A DNA stretch of 40,874 nt from Rhizopus sp. PT2906. Lineage: Eukaryota > Mucoromycota > Mucoromycetes > Mucorales > Rhizopodaceae. The position numbers were made by a program, and so were the translations under genes. Below the pieces are notes generated by a model. The model saw only the letters and a list, made by a program, of their open reading frames with translations, searched no databases and was not told where the DNA came from. The stretch lies in contig JAMYHX010000398.1 in the NCBI GenBank assembly GCA_025529335.1, forward strand, positions 1 to 40,874, given 5' to 3'. Positions 9,632 through 19,877 of this stretch are shown here, piece by piece (the first letter of the stretch is position 1; each line of letters starts with the position of its first letter).

Positions 9632-11067
9632 TTAATGTGAATCATTCATAATCACAACTTTAATTGTCCCTTGTCTTCCTTCCTTCACATGTTTAAAGGC
9701 TTCAAGTGCGTCTTTGAATTGGTATCTATGTGTGATTAAGCGTTTTAAATCGATCTTGCCTGAACTAAGCATTTCAATAGCTGTCGGATATGTCTATATA
9801 TGTCCATTCGTTAGATACGGAAAGATACGCTTCAACGCATGCTTATACTATACTTACATGACAATATCTCATCACACCCTTCACATCCACTTCTCTTGCG
9901 GAAACATCAGCGACTGAAATGGATTGCACTGAGGCACCCATACCAACGAGAACAATGCATCCACTGTTTTTAACAAGCTATTCACACACAAAGAATGTTA
10001 TACAAAAAAATTGAGTTGCATAATTCACTTGGTCTTACATAAACAGCCATCTGAACACAAATCTCGGCTCCTGTACAATCAAATACAACATTTACAGGCT
10101 TAAATCCAGAATTTATGATTTTCTCAGCTTCTTCCTTTGCAAAGTCATTACTATCTTGGTCTACTCTACGCGCTCCAGTCAAATGAATTGCTTCATCTGC
10201 ACAGTATTCCTTGGCAAAAGCCAATCGAGTAGGATCTCTGTCTGGTCAAAAAGGTTATTTACAGTTTCTTTCCCCCCTTTTTTGTACACAACATACCTGC
10301 AATAGTTACATGGGTTGCACCTGCTGCTTTAGCTGCAGCAGCGGTTAAAAGCCCAACTGGTCCAGCACCAAACACAAAGACTCTATCACCTATTTTAACG
10401 TCACCTCTGCGAGAAGCATGAATGCCAACGGATAAAGGCTCAATGAGAGCGCCTTCTTCCAGTGTTATATGGTCGGGCAACCTAAAAATGTCAATTTCTG
10501 GTCAAAAAGTATATATATATATATCTTACTTGTAACAAAAGTCGGCTGCATGCTTGTAGTAATTGCAGAGTGTACCATCATAAGGTGGGGTAGCAGCAAA
10601 TGCCATATCAGGACAAAGGTTATATTTACCCAGCTTGCACATATCACACTTTCGGCAAGGAACACCAGGTTCTAACGCCACACGGTCTCCCACTTTGAGT
10701 GAGGTAACATCAGGTCCAACAGATACAATGACACCGGCTGATTCATGACCCAAAACCATGGGTTCTTCAACCACAAAGTGGCCGATACGGCCGTGTGTCC
10801 AGTAATGAACATCAGAACCACAGATACCAGTTGCTCTCACGTTGACAACCACCTCTGCATATACATGTCAGCATATAAAATACACTTCTTCTTTTCTTAC
10901 CTCCTGGTCCTGCAGTTGGGATTGGTCTTGGTTCCTACAGGGAGAGAAGCAAATAATAAGCTTGTGTATTGTTTATAAGACTAAAAAAATGTATCCCTTA
11001 CAAAAGTGATCTCATTGATCTTTTGAAGGACAAATGAAGTGTTTTCTTTAAATTGTTCGGTTGACAT
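9632..11067 (-). CDS. Sorbitol/xylitol-type dehydrogenase (zinc alcohol dehydrogenase family)
   Basis: NAD(P)-dependent polyol dehydrogenase of the medium-chain Zn family, oxidising a sugar alcohol (sorbitol, xylitol or L-arabinitol) to the ketose; cytosolic. Seven exons on the minus strand: 11002-11067, 10901-10934, 10530-10854, 10297-10481, 10039-10241, 9858-9977 and 9632-9793; 1095 nt, 364 residues, typical length. Catalytic zinc ligands lie in GICGSDVHYW and VLGHESAGVI. The structural zinc site is CRKCDMCKLGKYNLC. The nucleotide-binding fold has GAGPVGLLTAAAAKAAGA. The second exon is only 34 nt. A TATA-like CTTTTATA (plus-strand reading, 11115-11122) lies about 50 bp upstream of the start. 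Sequence alone does not separate xylitol, sorbitol and arabinitol enzymes. Confidence 0.92.
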
Positions 11068-11922
11068 GACTACAAAAATGAATTAAAGGAAAATAATGTG
11101 TGGAAAAAGCTGCTCTTTTATAGCCTTCCGGAATATTATTCCTCTTTTGGAATAAAACGTCGCTTTTACTCCATTTAGTTTTAATCCCAGTACACGATTC
11201 CGTTTTATGATGGCAACTCTGAGATCGAAATTTGTTCAAGGTAAGCTTTTATGCATTTAAAGAGAGAGCTGGATGGCGGGATCAGTCCAGCGTGAAATAC
11301 TACTTTTTTCCGTATTTTGCCATTATTTGAGATAAATGAAACAGGTGAACCATAGCTATGATGTTGTATTCATTCCATTACAGGCAATCTTTCTTTCTTT
11401 TTTTTAATAAATACAAAGTCGAGCTTGTGTCTAGTAAACGTGTACAGAGAGAAGAAGAAAGAAAGAGAAATAGGAATGTTTTGGTTATCAATTTATCTTG
11501 TTTTCAATCAAGTTTAAACAATGTACGAAAGGGTAAAAGGTTTGGGGGTATTTCTATTTTATATTTTTCTGTTGTCTAAGAGTGTTTTATATTTCAAAAC
11601 CATCAATGATCATCTCCATTCTTTTCAAGAGTTGTCCCTTTGAACGGACTTGGAAATCACTACACATACCGTTTTAACAGATTTTAGGCCACCTTTGGAT
11701 ATAAACCTTCATGGTACCGTGTCACTACTATTCCGCCTTATTTTATGCAGCTTAACGCCTTTACAACCACTCAACACAAAAGTTATGCCCAAAACAATTC
11801 AAAAACAGTGCCAATGAGTCCGAGCTTATTTTGGTGATGACGCAATTTTCATGATAGTGTGGCTTTTTAATTTGGGAAATAACATTTTTTTTAGCTCTCT
11901 TTTTCTTTTTGTTTCTCACAGA
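11068..11922. other. Divergent intergenic region
   Basis: 855 bp between the dehydrogenase gene (minus) and the SR-like protein gene (plus). A TATAAAAG-type box for the dehydrogenase lies at 11115-11122. The right end, up to the CACAG at 11917-11921 just before the ATG, looks like a 5' UTR intron: pyrimidine-rich stretch ending in a splice acceptor. No gene is seen. Confidence 0.5.
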
Positions 11923-12998
11923 ATGAGTGAATTATCACCTCCATCTAGCAAAATGGCCGATGACTATCCACCACCACCTCCTCCTGCAAACAATGGTGCT
12001 CCACCACCTTCGTCATCATCTTCATCTGTGGGCCGTCGAGAACGATCACCTGGTCGTGATCGCTCCTTGTCACCACGTCGTCGTTCTCCTTCTGCGGGTG
12101 GCCGATACTATGACGACAGACGCTCATACCGTGATGATGACAGGTACCACAGAGATCGATACGATTATCCTCGTCGCGATTACTACCACCGAGACGATCG
12201 CTACGACCGGGACCGCTACGACCGAGACCGTTATGACCACAGAGACAGATACGATCGATATGATCACCGCTATGAGCACAGAGACCGCTATGAGCGTTAC
12301 GACGACAGAAGAGGAAGATATCCTCCTAAAGCAAGAGCAAGAAGACCTGTTGAACGAGGAACAGAACAGGATAGAAAGACATCAACTACTATTTACGCAG
12401 GAAACCTTCCCTACGATTTCATTGAACGAGACGTAAGATGATACATGTAGATATTAGAAAGAGTTCTGATTAGGGTCATAGGTTGCCACCATGTTTGAAC
12501 GCTATGGTCGTTTGAAGTCAGTAACTGTTCCAATGGACACGGTAACCAATAAGAACAAAGGGTACGTCAAAAAGAGACAAAGAGTGCATTTGATACTAAT
12601 GTGTGATATGATAGCTTTGCCTTTATTGAATTTGAGGATCGTCGTGATGCTGAAGACGCATTTGAAAAATTTGATGGTTTCAGCGTCGAAGGCCGTCGTT
12701 TAAGACTTGACTGGTAAAAAAAAAAAAAAGAAAATGATAATCGGGAATTAGACAATAATACGTATTTGTAGGGACATTGGACTTTCAAAGAAAGAACAAC
12801 ATCGTCCTGCCAGACGTTCAACAAACGGACCTCCACCTATGGACGATCCTCGTGACAGAAATATGAGCGATCCTTGTAAGTGCCTAATTCCATTCTTCAA
12901 CATATATTAATACTCTCTTAGATTCTGCTCCCCCTCCCCCTCCTCCTATGGATTCTCGTGGATACAGACGCGACTCACCTGAACCTTATCGTCGCTAA
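11923..12998 (+). CDS. SR-like RNA-binding protein with one RRM
   Basis: Probable nuclear pre-mRNA splicing or mRNA-processing factor. Five exons: 11923-12432, 12482-12561, 12615-12713, 12772-12875 and 12922-12998; 870 nt, 289 residues. The N-terminus is a proline-rich stretch followed by RS-type SPGRDRSLSPRRRSPSAGG. Next comes a long arginine/aspartate/tyrosine repeat (RYDRDRYD units, residues about 75-150). One RRM follows: RNP2 is TIYAGNLPYD and RNP1 is KGFAFIEFE (formed across the 12561/12615 junction), ending GRRLRLDWDIG. The tail is proline-rich and ends RRDSPEPYRR. The ATG at 11923 is chosen because it follows a splice-acceptor-like CACAG and starts the low-complexity domain cleanly. 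It is similar in layout to Tra2/SR proteins; the exact orthologue is not resolved. Confidence 0.88.
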
Positions 12999-13542
12999 AT
13001 GGAAAAGAGAAAAAGAGAGAGAATAGGTAGAGACATTAGCAGAGTCGAATGCAATGCTTTTATTTTTCTTGTTTTCTTCCAAAAATATTGCTTTTTATAA
13101 AATAACGCGTCGATACTTTTTTAAAAAAATTTTTGACGAAATCATTTGGATAAAGTGGATTTATCACAAAGCGAGAGAGAGAGAGAACGTTTTTGCATTG
13201 ATTATCTGTTGCAGCTTTTGTAGAAAAAACAGTTATAAGGAGAATACATTAGAGATTAAATCTTTGATTGGATTTGAGGGGATTAACTACGAAAGCCCAG
13301 AGAATTAGAGAATGCGATAAATAAAAAAAAAAGAGCGTGTGTGTGTGCGAAAGAAAGAGAGAGAAGGGCGATATCTTAGATTAGATAGACAAGCCTTGAA
13401 TATAGAGAGAGAGAAAGAAAGAGAGAAAGAGAGATATATATATAGTACGGTAAGTAATATAATACAGTTATATATACATATATATATATATATATACTAT
13501 ATTGTTCCTGTATTTTATTCATTAAAGGATGTGTTTATAATC
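12999..13542. repeat. Convergent 3' region rich in GA and AT microsatellites
   Basis: The gap between the stop of the SR-like gene (plus) and the stop of the TMX1-like gene (minus). It contains repeated GAGA/GAAAGA runs (about 13171-13184 and 13352-13434), a TG run near 13337-13347 and an alternating AT run near 13470-13498. No gene is supported; short open frames here are low complexity. Confidence 0.6.
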
Positions 13543-14287
13543 TCATTGTGTTTTCTTTGTATCTGTCTTTTTATTATTGAGTCTGTCAAGGATGACAGGT
13601 AAACATAGTACACAAGCTAAGATTCCAGACAAAACTCCAATCAATGTCCAAGGTGAGGAGTATGTTGATGCTTTCTTTACTATGCTACCTACAAATCCCA
13701 AAAGTCGTCCACTGATTGTTATGGTCAGTTTATACGTTCCTTGTTTTCTTTATAATCACTTACAATAAACTAAAGGGAGAAACGATGCCTGATTTTGGGT
13801 CAATTTGACGCCACTGTTCTAGAGTAATAAATCCGACAACATCGCTTATTGTCTTGATAGAAGGCAAGCTACGGACTTTTGTAACATGAGTATTCGCTTT
13901 TTACTTGTTGTGCTCATTGTTACCTTGATGATCCTTGATATGCACGACAGTTGGTAAACGAGAAATAAAGAATCTTGCTGCTAGTCCAGGGTTGGTATCT
14001 ACATTCACCTTACCAACCTGTACATGCTTATAGTTGCTTAGTTGTAACTGCCTTTCGGCTTCATCAAACGTTGACTCGAATCTTTGACAATAACCACACC
14101 AATCCGCATAACTAATGCTTTATGAATATATGTATATACATATACCAACAAGATCAACTTACAAATCAATCAACCATTCGTCTTGTTTCCCTACCACTTT
14201 CGAAAAGTTGTCGTCTGTAAGTTCTACAGCTGCCCAACACAAAGCAATCAGTCCAAACAAGAGCACAATGACACCTGTCGTTTTCAT
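13543..14287 (-). CDS. TMX1-like membrane thioredoxin (protein disulfide isomerase family)
   Basis: Probable ER membrane-anchored thiol oxidoreductase. Four exons on the minus strand: 14163-14287, 13924-14111, 13764-13875 and 13543-13711; 594 nt, 197 residues. Residues 1-18 form a signal peptide (VIVLLFGLIALCWA core). The thioredoxin domain then starts with VELTDDNFSKVV. The active site DFYADWCGYCQRF is assembled across the first junction, and the cis-proline is in SRLPTVVHIK. After the domain, LEQWRQIDPKSGIVSPFSLL matches the TMX1 pattern of W-x-x-I-x-P following the fold. It is followed by one membrane helix (PWTLIGVLSGILACVLCLPV) and a short lysine-rich tail, NKKTDTKKTQ. It is shorter than human TMX1. 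It shares a 93-bp intergenic promoter with Ski3. Confidence 0.88.
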
Positions 14288-14380
14288 TTTTTTTTATTGA
14301 TGAAAAGGGAGAGGAAAGAGAGAGAGAGAAATGTTTAAACTCCTTCTTTTTTCCCTTTACCCTCTCTCTTCTTCTACAGA
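14288..14380. promoter_or_regulatory. Compact bidirectional promoter between TMX1-like and SKI3 genes
   Basis: Only 93 bp separate the two start codons. The half nearest the TMX1-like gene is purine-rich on the plus strand (pyrimidine-rich in that gene's sense). The half nearest SKI3 is pyrimidine-rich on the plus strand (TCCTTCTTTTTTCCC). So each gene has a CT-rich leader in its own sense. No TATA box is evident. Confidence 0.6.
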
Positions 14381-17300
14381 ATGAACACAAAAGCAGATTT
14401 AAAGGCTGCAAGAGAGGCCATTGGTGCCAAGAAATATATTGATGCCGTCAAGGCCTGTAAACGTGTTTTACTTTGGGAAGGCGAAAACTACAACGCGTAA
14501 GATATAAATGTATTTCTGATGCGGTTAATTAAGTTGTCATTAGCTGGGTCTTTTTAGGTGTAGCTCATACTAATTTAGAGCAAGATCAAGAGGCTGAGGA
14601 AGCATATAAACGAGCTATTGAGATCAATCCAGACAATATGCTCGGATGGCATGGTCTAATTAACTTTTATGAAAAAAGACAAAAACAAGAAGAACTGTCA
14701 AAGACGATACGAGATATCATTCCTCGACTTGTAGCAACGTATGTTCTTCTTTTTTTTTGGTTTTCATTCTTTTGACTTTATTATTAGTGGCGATGGAGCA
14801 CGACTGGCAGAGTATTTGAAGAAACTTGTGCATATTTACAAGTCAACAGATCCTAATCAATACTTGGAAGTCCTGAAGAACTTTTTGCCTGGAAGTACTT
14901 ATTATGACTTAATCAAGGATCAGCCAGACTTACCATCACAGATTGAGATATGGCAGATTATAATTGAAAAGCAAGAGAAAGAGCAGGCCCAAAAAGTGGA
15001 AAACGAAGTTGCATCAAGAAGATTCAGAGTTAGTGGAGGAACGCCAGCACAGGTGTTGGCCGAGGTAGAGGCAGAGATATACGGTGTATCCAAATTAGGT
15101 GTCATGTATGAGAAGGTGTTGGCGCTCATTTCTGATGATGATGTAGAAACAAAGCAGTTCTGGAAACTTAAACTGCTCAAATTTCTCGTCAAGCAGATTG
15201 CAGGTGTAAGGGGTAAAGCAGAGTTGTATGAACAGATCATGTCACTGGCTAGTGAACTGGTGTTGATGGATGATCCTCTTCCATTGGAACTATTGATACA
15301 GTTTGTGGATGCGAATAGTCCAGGTAATTAAAAGCTGAAGATATCAGGAATAGAGTGTAACAAACGTTAAATGTGTAGAGCAATACGATTGGAATCTATT
15401 TGAACAGTTGATAGAGAGGTTTCCAGATAGTGGATTGGCGAAATTAGGTAGAGGATACAAGTTAAGTAGACAAGGGGATATCGACCAAGCATTCGATTTG
15501 TTTAGTGTAAATATTCAAGTACGCTCAGTATATAAAAAAAGTAAACACCACTCTTTAGGAAGGATTGGAAGAAAAGCCAAACAGCTTATTTGGATATCAG
15601 TGCTTAAGCTCGGTTTACTATGAATCTAAAGAATATGAGACAGGCTTAGAGTATGCTACAAAGGGTAGAGACTTGGTAGGAAAGTACAAGTCAGAATGGG
15701 GCATTATATTTGAAAAGTAAACAAGGAATAATTCTTTATATGATATATCTCTCATCCATATCTTGTTGTAGTATACTTGTATTTATGGAACTACATATGG
15801 CCCACTGCTATCGTTTGATTGACAAGAAGTATTATATGGATGCTACAGCACTTTATAGATCTATTATTCAGCGTTGCCCTGAGCAAACCAGCGCTTTAGA
15901 GGGCATGGGCTTCATTTTACTAGATGAGAAAAGATTAGATGAAGCATGCGGTTATTTTGAAAAAGTGCATCAACTTGACGCTAGTAACCATACATCTGTG
16001 GCAGAAATGGGCTGGATCTATTTAGAAAAGCAAAAGTATGAAGAAGCCATCCGGTTTATTACTACGGCATTAGATATTGCTGGTAAGGACGTACCAGATT
16101 ACTACTACAGGCTTGGAAGAGTATATTGGGCTATGGAAGGTAAGTAGTTATATTTTATCAGAAAATAAGAGGTTTACCAATACTGGCCAATGTTAAAAGA
16201 TGCAAGCAGTGCATTCAAGTATTTTATGCAAACTGTCAAAATGGATCCCTTCTTCTCTCATGGCTTTACTTTTCTTGGTCATTATTACAGAGAGCATAAA
16301 AAGGATCATGCAAGAGCCAAAAAGTGTTATCAAAAGGCTTATGTGTTAAATCCACTTGATACAGATGCAGCACTTCATTTAACCGACTATTATATTGCTG
16401 ATAATGAACAAGACGAAGCAGAAGCTGTGTTCCGCCAAGTGACAGAGTCCAGTCCCAAAACAGGCTGGGCATGGCGCCGTATGGGACATCTCAACTTGGT
16501 ACGATCGAGCATGTTTTTTTTTCTTGAAAGAATAATCTAACGTTACCGATAGAATCAAAAGTCATACAATGATGCTATATCATGCTTTCAAAAAGCACTT
16601 CGAGCCGACACAAGCGATGTTCGATGTTGGGAAGGTCTCGCAGAAGCATATTCGAGAGCCGGAAGGTTTGTGGCAGCCTTGAAGGCATTTGGTCGAGCCA
16701 TTCAGCTCAATCCTCGCTCAATTCACGCGAATAATGAGAGAGCGTATGTACAGCAAAAGATTGGGTCCTTAGACGATGCTATCGCAAGTTTCAAGCACAC
16801 ATTAGCACTTGCTGAAGAGCAAGGAAAGCCCAATTACATCCCTGCCTTATCTGGACTTGCTGAAACTTATTTAGAGCATGCCAAGGAGGATTTTCAACTG
16901 GGCTTCTTTGGACGTGCAGCAGATGGCTGTAATCGTGTGATAGAAACATGTTTGCTTGGCTTACAGCAAGACAAGTCTATCGTTATGTTTTGGAAGTTAA
17001 TAGGTGATGCCTGCTGCTTTTACCGACAGATTCCTAGCTATATTCATTTATGTGCCTATTCTACTCTACAGAGAGTCATGCAGATCACAACAAATCCACA
17101 TGATGCCTTAAAATTCGGACAAGACTCGACCAGCCATTGGGTAACCGAGTTTTTGGGTTTAGCAGACGATGTGCATGACCTGAGCTTACCTCATAAAGCT
17201 GCCTTGGACGTTATTTTGTCATGTGCTTCTTATTCTTATAAGCAGGCTATTGTCGTATCCAAGAATCATCCTTCAGTGTCTCCCGCATTTTGGCATGATC

Positions 17301-18982
17301 TGGCTGCAGTCTACTATTATTTGTGCTTGAACCAAAACGATGAGTCAAGTGTGGCTATTCAGTGTATAAAGGTTGCACTTACGATGGAGCCAACACAATA
17401 CATGTACTGGAACACACTGGGCGTTATTGCCATGACTGTGGCTCAACTGCATAAGCTTGCACAGCATGCATTCATTAAAGCGATGGAATACAATAACCGC
17501 AGTGCCATACCTTGGACAAACTATGGGTTCCTTTGTTTATCGCTCAAGGATTATGAACTAGCAAATCAAGCCTTTGATATGGCACACTCCATTGACCCAG
17601 AGTGGATCTCTGCCTGGGTCGGACAGGCATACGTAGCTTCATTATGGGGCAATGATGCGGCTGCTATCTTTGAGCATGCGTTTGAATCAAGCAACGGATC
17701 AGCTGTATGTTTTACTTTTTGTATGTTAATAGAGCGATACTGACTTTGTTTTATATAGTTGGATGCCAGTTACGGATATGCAGAGACTGCATTCCAAAGA
17801 TTATCAACGGATGTCAACACCAATGAGCTGATCACGCCCGTGTTTGCTCTTCAAAAGCTAACTGAACAACGAGTGCATGACGCACTTTCTTTAAACTTAC
17901 TTGGACTGCTACTCGAACGACTGGGCCAGCATCATCGAGCTGCTCAATCCTTTGCCTCTGCTATTCTCGCTGTAGAGGCACAAATAGAAGAAGAAAAGAT
18001 CACAGCAGAAGAAGGACAAACACGACTAAGCAAGATTCACGCTAACCTTAGTCGTTGTCTTGTGACTACTGGTGACTTCCAGGGAGGCATTGCTAGTTAT
18101 GAAAACCATCAGCAGCAAAGTGTCTATGCTCAACTGAATGCAGGCATTGCTCACTACTTTTTAGATCAGCTGCCAGAATCGTTGTCGTTGTTTGAATCAG
18201 CTTTAAATGCCACACAGGAGGATATCACATTACGTCAAGATGTGGTAGTACTACTAGCAAAGGTACTCTGGGCATTAGAAGGAGAAGAACAAAGATCGGT
18301 AGCAAAGGAGCAATTGTTTTCAAGGTAAACTCAAAAAAGTGATAGCGAATGGTTGCTTAATGTTTCCCCCGCTTAGCATCTCAGAAAACCCAACCTATTT
18401 ACCGGCGATTTTCTCCTTGTGTGTCATGGGTATCATGGAAAATGATGAAACACTGACTTTAGCAGCATTACAAGAATTAGCAAAGATACCTGCAGATGAT
18501 GCCTGTAAGTTCTTTTGTTGTACTATTTATTTTTATTTTTTTGACATTCGATATAGATACGCTGGATAAGAACCAGCAAATTCCTTGGCTGTTTTCTAAA
18601 GTGTACGAACTTCAGGTAATTTAAACTATATTTTTACAACATGTGATACTGAGCATATATTCTTTATCAGGGTGACTCTGTACATGCTAATCGTAACCTA
18701 GTCAAATGGATTCACCAAGCGCCTTGGTTAGCTACTGTCTGGTCTCGTCTTTGCAAACAAATGATTATGACATCAGAACAAGACGCTAAAGTGATTGAAC
18801 GAGTGGCTAGTTCGTCTTTGATCATTTCAAAGAGAAAACATGATGCCAATACAACGTCAGAGGCTTATGAGTATGCTGCTTTGGCACAGAGTGACCGTGA
18901 TTTGGCACAAAAGTATGCACAAAAGGCAGTTATCACTGCACCATGGCGGTTAAATGCTTGGCAAGCCTTGACCTTGTCGTAG
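14381..18982 (+). CDS. SKI3: Ski3/TTC37-type TPR protein of the Ski complex
   Basis: Scaffold of the cytoplasmic Ski complex (Ski2-Ski3-Ski8), which feeds mRNA into the exosome for 3'-5' decay. Twelve exons: 14381-14496, 14544-14738, 14788-15323, 15379-15506, 15559-15716, 15772-16139, 16170-16498, 16553-17704, 17759-18324, 18377-18504, 18557-18615 and 18671-18982; 4047 nt, 1348 residues. Tetratricopeptide repeats run through the whole protein. Examples are EEAYKRAIEINPDNMLGWHG near the N-terminus, ALRADTSDVRCWEGLAEAYS, AFGRAIQLNPRSIHANNERA, and YELANQAFDMAHSIDPEWIS in the C-terminal superhelix. Its length and end (KYAQKAVITAPWRLNAWQAL) match Ski3 of fungi. The first residues, MNTKADLKAAREAIGAKKY, are the typical Ski3 start. 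It shares a bidirectional promoter with the TMX1-like gene. Confidence 0.92.
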
Positions 18983-19171
18983 TTAAAAAGTAGCTGATGC
19001 TGAAATAAACTGTCTGAGTAAATTTTATTACATCACTGTGGCTGTTGTAACACTTCCGTTTGGTATTAGAATGTCTAGAAAATCACGTTAATAGCTAAAA
19101 AAAGGGGGGCATGAAAGTGGCTAATTACTTGTTTGAATGTACTATTCTATTTTTGGAAGCAACAGGCAAAG

Positions 19172-19180
19172 TATATAAAA
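19172..19180 (+). promoter_or_regulatory. TATA box of PMP3
   Basis: TATATAAAA at 19172-19180, about 60 bp upstream of the PMP3 ATG, followed by a pyrimidine-rich leader. The position suits a TATA-driven, probably stress-responsive promoter. Confidence 0.6.
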
Positions 19181-19239
19181 AGGGAGGGAGGCCATTTTTT
19201 CTTTTTCTTTTTCTAAACTAAACTATTTATATACAAATA

Positions 19240-19533
19240 ATGGCTCTTACTTGTTCTGATATCTTTAAATTCATTTTCGGTAAGCCAATACATTGTGTAA
19301 AAAGAAAATATGTATGAACAATGCCCTCTTTAGCTGTCGTTCTTCCTCCTCTTGGTGTCTTTTTGGAAAGAGGCTGTACGTGTGATCTGCTGATCAATAT
19401 CGGTTTAACCTGTCTTGGATATATTCCTGGTATCAGTAAGTAGCGCATATACACTCTAGTATTATAATAATAAGGGGAGGATATTGACTTGTGTGTAATA
19501 GTTCATGCGTTTTACATTATACTAAAATATTAA
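19240..19533 (+). CDS. PMP3: Plasma membrane proteolipid 3 (Pmp3/UPF0057)
   Basis: Small hydrophobic plasma-membrane protein that affects membrane potential and cation (Na+, K+) tolerance. Three tiny exons: 19240-19279, 19334-19435 and 19502-19533; 174 nt, 57 residues, normal for the family. After MALTCSDIFKFIF come the two membrane helices, with the family signature AVVLPPLGVFLERGC, then DLLINIGLTCLGYIPGIIHA and the end FYIILKY. No single exon is long enough to stand out as an ORF. The stop lies 74 bp from the stop of the convergent TM9 gene. Confidence 0.95.
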
Positions 19534-19607
19534 TAATGATGATAATATTTACAAAAACGGATACTCTTATTTAATATAAAATAAACTTGTATATTTATAC
19601 ACTTTCT

Positions 19608-19839
19608 TTAATCAATCTTGACATTTTGATATATTTTACGTACAAATTTTGAAGCTGCTGTATGACCGACAAAACCTACATGTGTAATAGAATGAGCATA
19701 TATATATATAATACTTGTATTAGCATTTTTTTTTTTACCTAGCATGCAAAACATCCCCAAAGACAAAATAGCTGTATAACCAAAATAAAAGCTTGTTTGA
19801 AATAAACCAGTCATTCTATACATAAATAAATGTATGAGT

Positions 19840-19877
<38 letters not shown>

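Noticed and set aside
11927..12436. 169-codon frame overlapping the SR-like protein exon 1 in another frame
   Set aside because: His/Thr/Met-rich shadow of the arginine-aspartate-tyrosine repeat; the RRM and splice phases support the other frame.
13577..13768. Plus-strand 63-codon ORF
   Set aside because: Antisense to the transmembrane exon of the TMX1-like gene, whose exons sum in frame.
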